Shown here: positions 34,773 through 42,659 of the stretch, piece after piece
Layout: every line of letters starts with the position of its first letter
Position numbering within the stretch: the stretch's first letter is position 1
Origin: Bacteroidota bacterium
Lineage (GTDB): Bacteria; Bacteroidota; Bacteroidia; Flavobacteriales; Flavobacteriaceae
DNA: 64,000 nt
Direction: 5' to 3'
Assembly: GCA_947447375.1 (NCBI GenBank)
Contig: CANFJB010000012.1
Location: 24,734 to 88,733 of the forward strand
Position numbers and translations under genes: made by a program
The notes under the pieces: model-generated
Seen by the model: only the letters and a program-made list of their open reading frames with translations
The model's database searches: none
Told to the model about the DNA's origin: nothing

Positions 34773-37139
34773 ATGAGAATTTATTTAAGTATTTTTTGTG
34801 TCCTTTTATTTTCCACCTCTTACTCCCAAATTATTGAAAATGAAGAAAAAATAAAGAGCAGTTTAGAAAATTATTTTCAAAAAGAAAGAGAAATTATACA
34901 TGTTCATTTTAATAAAAATACTTATCTAAACAATGAGTCAATTGGTTTTAAAGGTTATATTATTAATAAAAATACGGGGCTACCATTTGTAAATTCGACT
35001 AATATTCAAATGGTAATTTACAATGAAAAAAAGGAAATAGTACAAAAACAATTATTCTTTGCAATAGCTGGAACATTTGATGGCGTTTATCAATTATCAG
35101 ATAAATTTAAACCTGGAAAATACCAATTTCATTTTTTTACAAATTGGATGAATAACTTTAAAGAAGACGATTCCTTTATTCAATCCATTCAAGTGATTGA
35201 CAAAAATGAACCTTACAATTTAGATTCAAATAAGATTAATTTTGCTACTGCAAAAGTTACATTTTTTCCTGAAAGTGGAGTATTGATTAATGGTGTTAAT
35301 AATAAAGTTGGTGTTACTATTAAAGATTGTAACCAATACGGCATTGCTATAAATGAAGGTGTTATTCTTGATTCTAAATTGCAAGAAGTAACTAAATTTT
35401 CAACAAATAAAATGGGAAATGGCAATTTCAACTTCACTCCTATTCCAAATGAAAAATACACTCTTAAAATAAACTCCAATAATCTAAATATTATCGAACA
35501 GTTACCTACTGCCAATGAAAACGGTTTGAAAATAACTTACAACAACAACTTATCAAATAATCATTTGGCTATTTCTGTGAATACTAATCTTCAAAGTATT
35601 CCTTTATTTGAAAATAAAAAATTAATTTTATTGATTCACCAAGATGCAAATTCTGTTCAAAAAGCATTTTCGTTTAGTAATAAAGAACCTGAACAAATTC
35701 TAGATTTTGATAAAAAATATTTATCGGAAGGGTTAAATACAATTCGAGTTATCGATGAAAATTTGAAGGAAATAGCTCAACGACTAGTTTTTATTGGTAA
35801 TCCTGATAAATCAGCCATATCAATCGAAGCAAAAGAAATTGAAAATGATAGCATCTCTATTTCTGGCAAAACAGACATTAAAAATACCTATTTAAGTGTT
35901 AGTATTTTACCTTCTGAAAATGAATGTATCAATCAACAAAAATCAATTTTAGGGACTTATTATTTGAATTCTCAATTAGAACATCCCGAAAATAACACCT
36001 ATTCTTATTTTGATATTGACAATAAAAATAGAAAAAACGAACTAGAACTATTGATGTTAAATCAAAAAAAGAGTAAATATAAATGGGAAGATTTGATTTC
36101 TGAACCTGAAAAATCAAAATATCGTTTTACAAAAGGAGTTACGATTTATGGAAAGGTGGAGAAAAAATTAAATCCAAAGATCAAATACAAATTGGCGCTA
36201 CTTTCATTAAAAGACAAGGTTTTTGATGAAACTTCTATTGATGAAAACAACGAATTTAAATTTGAAAATTACTATGCTCAGGATTCAACCGTTTTTATGT
36301 TCCAATTGTTAAATGAAAAAAAAGTAGCAGTTTACAGTAAAATGAATGTCAAAATAATTCGAAATGACACCTTGGTTAAACTTCCTATTAACTTTGATGA
36401 TTCTAATTGTCCCATTTTAAAAGTTGAAAATAACATTACATTTTCAACCTCAAAAAGTAACAATAAAACGATTAATTTAAATGAGGTAAAAATCCAAAAT
36501 AATTATAAAAAGGAAGTTTTTACCCATAAAGATGAAGTGGGGTCATTTACCGCGACTGCTTATAAAATTGATGAGAATTCATTTGGAAATGTATTAGAAT
36601 TCATCGGTAGAAATGGCTATCGCACCGGTATAAGTGCTGAGGATAATTCTGCATTTATTAAAAATCCAAGAAATGGTGCTTTAATGGATAATGGCTCATC
36701 GCCTGCCGTATACATCGATAATGAATTGGTCTTTGATTTGAACTTATTGTACAGTATGTTTTTAACAGATGTTGATGAAATTTATATTGATAAGAATGGT
36801 GCTTCAAGTTTTGCTGGGACTTCCGGAACCATAAATATCTATCTTAAAAAAGGAATTAAGAAAAATTACTATCGCACCAATTATGATTCATTAATTGTAA
36901 CCAATGGCTATGCTGTAAAAAGCAATTTTGTGAATTCAACTTTTGAATCACAAAAAGAATTTTACGCATTTGGCACTTTAGATTGGCAGACTTTAAAATT
37001 AGAAAAAGAGGAAGATAAATTTAAAATATCATTTCCAAAAGGAAATCAATCAGAGATAAAATTGCTAATTGAAGGATTTAATAGCGATGGAAAATTGTTT
37101 TCAGAAATAAGGAAAGTTCCTGTTTCAAAAAAATTATAG
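34773..37139 (+). CDS. Exported MG2-like protein with C-terminal TonB-plug-like region
   Basis: A 788-residue protein with a signal peptide (about 1-18, ending SYSQ). Residues about 35-150 look like an alpha-2-macroglobulin MG2-type domain (VHFNKNTYLNNESIGFKGYIINK...GKYQFHFFTNWM), and further beta-sandwich repeats follow. Near 640-710 is a plug-like segment (SPAVYIDNELVFDLNLLYSMFLTDVDEIYIDKNG) resembling the plug of TonB-dependent receptors, yet no beta-barrel follows. Such proteins are frequent in Bacteroidetes and are presumed to act at the outer membrane; the role is unknown. It is monocistronic, between two terminators. Confidence 0.75.
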   Translation: MRIYLSIFCVLLFSTSYSQIIENEEKIKSSLENYFQKEREIIHVHFNKNTYLNNESIGFKGYIINKNTGLPFVNSTNIQMVIYNEKKEIVQKQLFFAIAGTFDGVYQLSDKFKPGKYQFHFFTNWMNNFKEDDSFIQSIQVIDKNEPYNLDSNKINFATAKVTFFPESGVLINGVNNKVGVTIKDCNQYGIAINEGVILDSKLQEVTKFSTNKMGNGNFNFTPIPNEKYTLKINSNNLNIIEQLPTANENGLKITYNNNLSNNHLAISVNTNLQSIPLFENKKLILLIHQDANSVQKAFSFSNKEPEQILDFDKKYLSEGLNTIRVIDENLKEIAQRLVFIGNPDKSAISIEAKEIENDSISISGKTDIKNTYLSVSILPSENECINQQKSILGTYYLNSQLEHPENNTYSYFDIDNKNRKNELELLMLNQKKSKYKWEDLISEPEKSKYRFTKGVTIYGKVEKKLNPKIKYKLALLSLKDKVFDETSIDENNEFKFENYYAQDSTVFMFQLLNEKKVAVYSKMNVKIIRNDTLVKLPINFDDSNCPILKVENNITFSTSKSNNKTINLNEVKIQNNYKKEVFTHKDEVGSFTATAYKIDENSFGNVLEFIGRNGYRTGISAEDNSAFIKNPRNGALMDNGSSPAVYIDNELVFDLNLLYSMFLTDVDEIYIDKNGASSFAGTSGTINIYLKKGIKKNYYRTNYDSLIVTNGYAVKSNFVNSTFESQKEFYAFGTLDWQTLKLEKEEDKFKISFPKGNQSEIKLLIEGFNSDGKLFSEIRKVPVSKKL

Positions 37140-37144
37140 AGATA

Positions 37145-37180
37145 AAAAAAGAGGAAAACCGATGATTTTCCTCTTTTTTT
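37145..37180. terminator. Bidirectional terminator
   Basis: GAGGAAAA (37151-37158) pairs with TTTTCCTC (37166-37173), flanked by an A run on the left and a T run on the right. It lies between the convergent MG2-like and DedA genes. Confidence 0.85.
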
Positions 37181-37884
37181 TATTTGACAACTGTTTTTTT
37201 CAAGAGTTTAAATAGAACTGGCAATGTTGAAATTAGAATAATACCAACAACTATATACTCGATATAATTTTTCAAATTAATTCCATAATTTAAGAAAATT
37301 CCAAATAAATAATGCCCTGAAAATATTAGAACTGAAGCCCATAAAAAAGAGCTTAAAATATTGAAAAACATAAACTTTTTCCTGTCCATTTCTACAATTC
37401 CTGCGATTATTGGTGCAAAAGTTCTAAAAATTGGAAGAAACCTAGCATAAATAATAGCCTTCCCTCCATATTTTTCAAAGAAATCTTTCGATTGAACCAA
37501 GTATTTTTTCTTAAACCAAAAGGAATCTTCTTTCTTAAAAAGATAGTATCCACTTTTTGCTCCAAACCAATATCCTACCATGTTTCCAAGAATTCCTGCG
37601 ATAGAAATAAAGCAAACTAATATTAGAACATTTAAAAAATCATTATTGATGTGTACAAATTGATCTACTAAACCGGGATGATAAACCCCGTTTAAAACTG
37701 AACCCGAAGCATAAATTCCTGACAAAAACAATAGACTATCCCCTGGTAAGAAAAAGCCTGCAAAAAGTCCAGTTTCAGCAAAAACTATAAATAAGACAAT
37801 GTAAAGTCCAATTTGGATTCCTGCAATTTGAAGGGTTATATAAAACTCAGGATTTACTAATTGAGTCCAATCAAATTTATTCAT
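37180..37884 (-). CDS. DedA-family membrane protein
   Basis: A 234-residue polytopic inner-membrane protein of the DedA/VTT family, linked to phospholipid (undecaprenyl phosphate or phosphatidylethanolamine) transport across the bilayer. Visible family features are the re-entrant ETGLFAGFFLPGDSLLFLSG near 35-55 and the Y-G-x-K-A-I-x-x-A-R-F-x-P-x-x-R-T segment (FEKYGGKAIIYARFLPIFRTFAPIIAG) near 138-164, with the two conserved arginines. About five hydrophobic helices are present. It appears monocistronic. Confidence 0.93.
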   Translation of the reverse strand: MNKFDWTQLVNPEFYITLQIAGIQIGLYIVLFIVFAETGLFAGFFLPGDSLLFLSGIYASGSVLNGVYHPGLVDQFVHINNDFLNVLILVCFISIAGILGNMVGYWFGAKSGYYLFKKEDSFWFKKKYLVQSKDFFEKYGGKAIIYARFLPIFRTFAPIIAGIVEMDRKKFMFFNILSSFLWASVLIFSGHYLFGIFLNYGINLKNYIEYIVVGIILISTLPVLFKLLKKTVVK

Positions 37885-38003
37885 AGATAATTTGGTTTAC
37901 TTTGTCGAAACAAAAATTGAATAGGGTGTGAAAGTAACTAAAATTTAATTTAGACACAATTAATTGGTGCGATTTAAAATTAAATTAACGCAATAGTAAC
38001 TCG

Positions 38004-38345
38004 TTATTTCCTTTCATATTGGCAACAACCAGGCAATTTATTATAGTTTTCTTTAGTCGCTTTTACCTCATCTGTATCATAACCTGCTTTTGCCACCGCT
38101 TTTTTTACATCGAGAATATTGGCTTTTTCTTCATTTAAAATCAAAGCCAATTTATGGGTTTCAACGCTCCATGTTGCAGATTTTACTCCTGAAACTGAAA
38201 ATGCCGCTTTTTGAATTTTACTTTGACAAGATTCGCAATTGCCATTTACCTCAATTTCATATTTGGCATTTTTGTTTAATTTATCTTGTGCTTGAATTGA
38301 AAATGAACCTAAAATAAATACTGTTGCTAAAATTAATTTTCTCAT
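38004..38345 (-). CDS. Exported HMA (heavy-metal-associated) domain protein
   Basis: A 113-residue protein with a signal peptide (1-20, ending IQAQ) and one ferredoxin-like HMA domain. The metal site is NGNCESC (Cys37, Cys40), and the fold continues through VSGVKSATWSVETHKLALIL to AVAKAGYDTDEV. A second cysteine pair (Cys107, Cys108; PGCCQY) near the C-terminus could join metal binding. Periplasmic HMA proteins carry Cu(I) or similar soft metals. It follows the TonB-dependent receptor gene on the same strand, and the two are separated by a hexanucleotide array. Confidence 0.88.
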   Translation of the reverse strand: MRKLILATVFILGSFSIQAQDKLNKNAKYEIEVNGNCESCQSKIQKAAFSVSGVKSATWSVETHKLALILNEEKANILDVKKAVAKAGYDTDEVKATKENYNKLPGCCQYERK

Positions 38346-38404
38346 AATTGTTTGTTTTAATTGTTATTTTATTAATTGATTAAAATTCTCTTTTTTTGAA
38401 TTTG

Positions 38405-38536
38405 CCATTGTAATTGACATTGCTAATACTATTGATATTGATATTGCTATTGCTATTGCTATTGCTATTGCTAATGTATTTGATATTGCTATTGATATTG
38501 CCATTGCTATTGTAATTGTAATTGACATTGTAATTA
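38405..38536. repeat. Hexanucleotide tandem array, unit NNATTG
   Basis: Twenty-two consecutive hexamers run from 38405 to 38536; 18 fit NNATTG, most often CTATTG, ATATTG or TAATTG, with four CTATTG in a row at 38547-134 to the same phase (38447-38470 region). The array ends exactly at the stop codon (TAA on the minus strand, 38534-38536) of the TonB-receptor gene. It fills most of the gap to the HMA gene. On the minus strand one frame reads as an Asn/Ser-rich peptide, which I regard as a by-product. Confidence 0.9.
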
Positions 38537-40546
38537 TTTAACTCTATACCGTAATCCTGCATAATACATTTGACCAAATATTGGCGCATATACAATTGAA
38601 GTATCAAAAGCGGTTCCGAAAGGATTGCTACTTCCTAAAATTGCCTTTTCTTGTTTGTAATTTCCAATATTTTCTCCTCCAACATATACTTCAAAAATAC
38701 TAGAAAATACTCTAGAAATTTGCATGTTCATAATTGAAAATGATGGAGAAAAATCTGGCATTGAATCTGTTCCAGAGTTGGAAATAGTTGCTGGCAATCT
38801 TTGTTTTCCAAGCCAATTTATTGTAAAATCAAACTTCCATTGTTTTCCATCTTGCAATAAATGAGTTTGGTATTCCAAATTTCCAAAAAATCGATGTTTG
38901 GCTTGCAACGGTCGTTCCTGAGTTTCATATTGATAATCGGTTTGAATATCGTAATATTTATAGGCTGATCTCAAATTAAAGTGTTTCGCTAATTCATAAT
39001 TGAACTCAACTTGTAAACTGTTGGCAAAAGATTTGCCATTCAAATTATAAAAAACCACTTGCCGTGGTCCTTGATACAAATCAACCACAACTTGGTTTTG
39101 AAAATCGGTTCTGAAAAAATCGAAACCAAAATCGCCATTTCTATTAAAAAAAAGGAACTTTTGATTAAAACTGATTCCGTAATTCCATGCTATTTCAGGA
39201 TTTAGTCCATAAATTTTCCCTCCTGTACTTACAATTTCAAAGTTTCTTGAACTTCCAAAAAGTTGCTGGTTTTCAGCAAAAATATTAGCACTTCGAATTC
39301 CTCTACCTGCCGAAAAACGAATAACGCCCTTTTCCCAAGGATTGTATCTAACATGCAATCGAGGGGTAAAAAAAGTACCCAATCGATTGTGATTGTCTAC
39401 TCTTCCGCCTAATATCGCGCTGAAATTAGTAGTATTATCATAAGTATATTCAAAAAAAGCTCCGATAGAATTGTCCGTTCTACTGTAATCTATTTGGTTT
39501 ACAAACTCATCATATTTATCATAGGCAAAATTAATTCCAGTCGAAAATTTGTTCATTGTATTATCAATAATCGAATTGAAAATCAAATTGGAATAATAAC
39601 TTTTCTGTTTTATATTGTATTGGTTTAAACCAAAATAAGAATCCTGATTATGGTTGTTAAAAGCGTTTTGAAAACCGATACTTTGAAAAGGCATATCCGG
39701 AAAAACATAGCCAACTTTTGTCGAAATATCTACTCTTTCAGTATTGATTTCAGAGCCCCAAAAATTAGTTGTAAGTCGGTCCCGATTTGGTACAAACTCC
39801 AATTGACCCGTTTGTTTTTTATCATTCATATATCTGAAATTAATAAAACTTACCCAACCTTTTTGAGCATCTGTATATTGCCAACGGTTTAAAATATTAA
39901 TTTGTTTGGCCAATGGATTATCTAAGAAACCATCATTATTCATATCGTTTTTTGCAATTCTAGTATTGCCATGAAGGAACAAACTAGAACTCCATTTATC
40001 GGATATTTTCTTATTGAAATGGGTATTTAATTCAAAACGAGAATCTGAAGAGCCGTAGGCATTTAGAAAAAATGGAACGTCTTTTATTGGCTTAATTAAT
40101 TCAGTATTTATTTGACCTGAAATGCTTTCATAACTATTAACAACACTTCCGGCCCCTTTTGTGATTTGAATACTTTCAACCCAGGTTCCTGGGGTAAATG
40201 TTAGTCCGTAAGCCTGAGAAGCGCCTCGAACTGATGGAATATTTTCCTCAGTGATCATTAAATACGGACTTGTTAAACCAAGCATTTTTATTTGTTTAGT
40301 TCCCGTTAAAGCATCCGAAAAATTGACGTCAATTGAGGGATTGGTTTCGAAACTCTCTGCCAAATTGCAGCAGGCCGCCTTCAACAATTCTTTACTTGAA
40401 AGAATCGTGGTATTAGCAGTTAGTCTTAATGATTTTTGCAAACTTTTACTCGAATTTTGAACTTTTATTTCCTTCAAAGTATCTTGTGAAAAGGAAGTAT
40501 AAGAACAAAAAAACAGCAATATAAGAATTGAAATTTGTTTTTTCAT
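38534..40546 (-). CDS. TonB-dependent outer-membrane receptor, probable metal uptake/handling
   Basis: A 670-residue receptor with a signal peptide (1-20), a plug domain (about 40-165) and a 22-strand-type beta-barrel ending in the aromatic-rich MYYAGLRYRVK. The plug contains an unusual cysteine pair (Cys59-Cys60 in LLKAACCNLAESFETNPSIDV) seen in receptors that travel with HMA-domain proteins. The N-terminal carboxypeptidase-like regulatory domain common in this phylum is missing or very short. Flanking HMA and HYC_CC_PP genes on the same strand suggest copper or a related metal, but this is inferred from context. No periplasmic binding-protein gene is adjacent. Confidence 0.88.
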   Translation of the reverse strand: MKKQISILILLFFCSYTSFSQDTLKEIKVQNSSKSLQKSLRLTANTTILSSKELLKAACCNLAESFETNPSIDVNFSDALTGTKQIKMLGLTSPYLMITEENIPSVRGASQAYGLTFTPGTWVESIQITKGAGSVVNSYESISGQINTELIKPIKDVPFFLNAYGSSDSRFELNTHFNKKISDKWSSSLFLHGNTRIAKNDMNNDGFLDNPLAKQINILNRWQYTDAQKGWVSFINFRYMNDKKQTGQLEFVPNRDRLTTNFWGSEINTERVDISTKVGYVFPDMPFQSIGFQNAFNNHNQDSYFGLNQYNIKQKSYYSNLIFNSIIDNTMNKFSTGINFAYDKYDEFVNQIDYSRTDNSIGAFFEYTYDNTTNFSAILGGRVDNHNRLGTFFTPRLHVRYNPWEKGVIRFSAGRGIRSANIFAENQQLFGSSRNFEIVSTGGKIYGLNPEIAWNYGISFNQKFLFFNRNGDFGFDFFRTDFQNQVVVDLYQGPRQVVFYNLNGKSFANSLQVEFNYELAKHFNLRSAYKYYDIQTDYQYETQERPLQAKHRFFGNLEYQTHLLQDGKQWKFDFTINWLGKQRLPATISNSGTDSMPDFSPSFSIMNMQISRVFSSIFEVYVGGENIGNYKQEKAILGSSNPFGTAFDTSIVYAPIFGQMYYAGLRYRVK

Positions 40547-40580
40547 TTATATTATTTTTATGTTTATAATCATTTTTAAC

Positions 40581-40593
40581 CACGTAAAACGTG
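40581..40593. promoter_or_regulatory. Palindrome upstream of the TonB-receptor gene
   Basis: CACGT-AAA-ACGTG is a perfect 5-bp inverted repeat 35 bases before the receptor ATG, within the 69-base gap to the HYC_CC_PP gene. It could be an operator or a weak attenuator; no regulator is identified. Confidence 0.35.
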
Positions 40594-40615
40594 ATCAACT
40601 TTCAAAACATAAAAA

Positions 40616-41017
40616 TCAAGCGTAGAATATAAATTGGGAATACAACTTAAAGTAAGGCGGGGCATTTGCATCACAAAAATAAGTTGGGATTGAATTTACT
40701 TTGAAATTCGAAATTGTAATTGTAGTATTTGGTTTCCAATCATTAGTAAATAATTGAAAAAAAGAGGTTTGAAAAAATAAATGTGATAATGATGTTTCCG
40801 ATTTCTTTTGAAAATGCATCACTTTATTATCACAACAATTCGATTTTTTTTCAATTTCACCGCAACAATTTTTCTCAATTTCATCAGATGACAAGGAAGT
40901 TTTGAGAGAAATTGAAGAAATTTCATCGCCACAATAATGTACATTAAATGCAAACCCTATGTTTGAAACCAACAATAAGAGCGCAAGTGTTATACAAATG
41001 TGTTTTCTAAAATTCAT
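40616..41017 (-). CDS. HYC_CC_PP family protein
   Basis: A 133-residue exported protein of unknown function. After a signal peptide (about 1-23) the three features that name the family are visible: His-Tyr-Cys at 27-29, cysteine pairs at 51-52 (NCCGE) and 61-62 (NCCDN), and Pro-Pro at 120-121 near the C-terminus; a further Cys lies at 115. The cysteine and histidine content suggests metal binding at the envelope. It is the first gene of a leftward group with the TonB receptor and HMA protein. A perfect -7 element lies only 5 bases before the ATG, so the mRNA may be leaderless. Confidence 0.85.
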   Translation of the reverse strand: MNFRKHICITLALLLLVSNIGFAFNVHYCGDEISSISLKTSLSSDEIEKNCCGEIEKKSNCCDNKVMHFQKKSETSLSHLFFQTSFFQLFTNDWKPNTTITISNFKVNSIPTYFCDANAPPYFKLYSQFIFYA

Positions 41018-41021
41018 ATCA

Positions 41022-41029
41022 CAAAGGTA
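41022..41029 (-). promoter_or_regulatory. -7 element of the HYC_CC_PP gene
   Basis: The plus-strand CAAAGGTA reads TACCTTTG on the minus strand. Its end lies 5 bases from the ATG at 41017, which predicts transcription starting at or next to the start codon. Confidence 0.5.
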
Positions 41030-41067
41030 AACGATATTATAAAATGAAAATTAATATTATGATAAAA

Positions 41068-41511
41068 TTAATTGGTTCGTTTTTGAATTAAATAGCCCGG
41101 AATAAATAATAATAAGAATAGTGGTTGGATTAAAAACCTTCGGATATAAAATAATTCCATTTTGTTTTCATTTGCATAAAATGCTAATACAACCCAGAAT
41201 GTTAGTATTAAAATAATGAATAAAAGTCCATATAAAACCACAGCAAATTTGGTAAAATTAATGTCCTTGAATGCAATTTGAATGAATGCAATTGAAACTA
41301 TTGTATTTAATGAATATCTGAAAAGCAAACTTAAAAATAAGTGTAATTTATCTACAATTGGAAGAGGCAAATTAATGAAATCGGACTTAAAATAGTCCAA
41401 ATAAGGGTCGTAGAAAAGAGATTCTTCAACTATTCTAATTAATGCTAAAAAAAGCACCAATATGCCCAAAATAAAAACTTTGGTTTTATTATTTAGTAGG
41501 TTTTTTAGCAT
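41068..41511 (-). CDS. Exosortase F system-associated membrane protein
   Basis: A 147-residue inner-membrane protein with about four hydrophobic helices. It contains the family pattern RIVEESLFYDPYLDYFKSDF after the first helix, and RYSLNTIVSIAFIQIAF before the middle helices. It always accompanies XrtF in flavobacteria. Its start codon overlaps the end of xrtF by 23 bases, indicating translational coupling. Its biochemical role is not known. Confidence 0.9.
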   Translation of the reverse strand: MLKNLLNNKTKVFILGILVLFLALIRIVEESLFYDPYLDYFKSDFINLPLPIVDKLHLFLSLLFRYSLNTIVSIAFIQIAFKDINFTKFAVVLYGLLFIILILTFWVVLAFYANENKMELFYIRRFLIQPLFLLLFIPGYLIQKRTN

Positions 41512-42043
41512 AGAATGAATATTTGTTAACCCAAATTATCCACAAAATAAATACGGCCCCATAAATTACTAGTGGGAATAAAATATCATGTAAAATAAAA
41601 TTGGCTTCGGGAAAATTATAAAAGGCAACCATTAAAAGGGCAATTCTTGAAATATTCAAAATATGAATGATGATGCTTCCCGATATTATAAAGTAAATCG
41701 TGTTTTTTAATTTCCCTGAAAATGCAATTATAAACGAGATAAATAGAATAATTACACTTAGTGCGTTACAACCTTCAATAATTCTGGAAACAAATCTCCC
41801 ATTATAAAAGAACTTGTAACAAGGTTGAGTAGGATGAAGTTCAATGTGTGCATCACAATTAAAGAACAAAAGTACTTGTTCAACTTGGGAAGTAACCAAC
41901 TTGGTAAAACCGTCGACTTCATTATTTTTAATATCAAATTGATTTAAATAATATTGATAGGAAAAAGTCAAAACCAAATAGGAAAAAATAAATTTAACTA
42001 AGAAAAGTAAAAACGGTTTGTATTGAACCCAATAATTCTTCAC
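41489..42043 (-). CDS. xrtF: Exosortase XrtF
   Basis: A 184-residue polytopic membrane cysteine transpeptidase of the exosortase/archaeosortase superfamily, thought to process C-terminally tagged exported proteins. The catalytic triad is visible: Cys92 in RIIEGCNALS, Arg133 in LNISRIAL and His152 in LHDILFP. The frame is open to a TTG at 42061, but that codon lies inside a perfect -7 element, and the GTG at 42043 gives the usual start (xKNYWVQYKPFLLFL). No protein in the window carries an obvious exosortase sorting tail. Confidence 0.92.
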   Translation of the reverse strand: MKNYWVQYKPFLLFLVKFIFSYLVLTFSYQYYLNQFDIKNNEVDGFTKLVTSQVEQVLLFFNCDAHIELHPTQPCYKFFYNGRFVSRIIEGCNALSVIILFISFIIAFSGKLKNTIYFIISGSIIIHILNISRIALLMVAFYNFPEANFILHDILFPLVIYGAVFILWIIWVNKYSFYAKKPTK

Positions 42044-42058
42044 AATTGTAATTTTTAA

Positions 42059-42066
42059 CAAATTTA
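42059..42066 (-). promoter_or_regulatory. -7 element of xrtF
   Basis: The plus-strand CAAATTTA reads TAAATTTG on the minus strand. It predicts a transcript start near 42053, which rules out the TTG at 42061 and favours the GTG at 42043. Confidence 0.5.
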
Positions 42067-42092
42067 TATAAAAAAAGATGACTGCAATTAAA

Positions 42093-42100
42093 TACTTTTG
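42093..42100 (+). promoter_or_regulatory. -7 element of the GAF gene
   Basis: TACTTTTG, a perfect TAnnTTTG match, 14 bases before the ATG at 42115, predicting a leader under 10 bases. Confidence 0.5.
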
Positions 42101-42114
42101 TAAAAATTAAAATT

Positions 42115-42570
42115 ATGACATTTACCGAATTAAAACCTCTAGTTGTTGAAATTGTAAACTCAGAAAACGGCTCGCGTGAGGAGAAGTTATTACAAATTTG
42201 TGCGCTTTTAGAATCAAATGTTGAACATTACAATTGGGTTGGGTTTTACTTTGCAAATCATGAATCTCAAACATTACATTTAGGCCCTTATGTTGGCGCA
42301 CCTACTGACCATACTGTTATCCCATTTGGAAAAGGAATTTGCGGTCAAGTGGCGGTTTCAAATAATAATTTTGTTGTTCCCGATGTTGCAGCTCAAGACA
42401 ATTATATCGCTTGTAGTTTTACTGTAAAATCGGAAATCGTAGTTCCACTTTTTGTAAATGGGGTGAATATCGGTCAAATAGATATCGATTCAAACACTTT
42501 AGATCCTTTTTCAACAGAAGATGAACGGTTTTTGGAGTTTGTAAATGAGCAAATTGCCGTTTTATTTTAA
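42115..42570 (+). CDS. GAF-domain protein, free methionine-(R)-sulfoxide reductase-like
   Basis: A 151-residue single-domain cytoplasmic GAF protein closely resembling fRMsr (YebR type), which reduces free methionine-R-sulfoxide. The resemblance covers HYNWVGFYF, IPFGKGICGQVA, DNYIACSFTVKSEIVVPL and IGQIDIDSNT. Two of the three catalytic-region cysteines are present (Cys76 and Cys100, the latter matching the nucleophile). The first resolving cysteine is replaced in GAPTDHTVIPFG. Activity with a changed recycling route, or loss of activity, are both possible. It is divergent from xrtF. Confidence 0.87.
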   Translation: MTFTELKPLVVEIVNSENGSREEKLLQICALLESNVEHYNWVGFYFANHESQTLHLGPYVGAPTDHTVIPFGKGICGQVAVSNNNFVVPDVAAQDNYIACSFTVKSEIVVPLFVNGVNIGQIDIDSNTLDPFSTEDERFLEFVNEQIAVLF

Positions 42571-42600
42571 GTTAAATGTTAAAATAAAAATCGCTAGGAT

Positions 42601-42634
42601 TTTGACTTATTTTCAGATAAAGATAATATATTTG
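42601..42634 (+). promoter_or_regulatory. Promoter of the galactan/galactose operon
   Basis: TTTG (42601-42604), 22 bases, then TATATTTG (42627-42634). Transcription should start near 42640, about 20 bases before the galM ATG. No catabolite or regulator site is recognised. Confidence 0.6.
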
Positions 42635-42659
42635 GGAAAAGTTAATTAACAGGTCCGTG

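Noticed and set aside
38405..38536. Hexanucleotide array as a CRISPR array
   Set aside because: Units are six bases with no spacers, and no cas genes are present.
38380..38607. Minus-strand open frame of 75 codons rich in Asn and Ser
   Set aside because: It is the translation of the hexanucleotide array plus the out-of-frame end of the receptor gene; no start context, and the composition is explained by the repeat.
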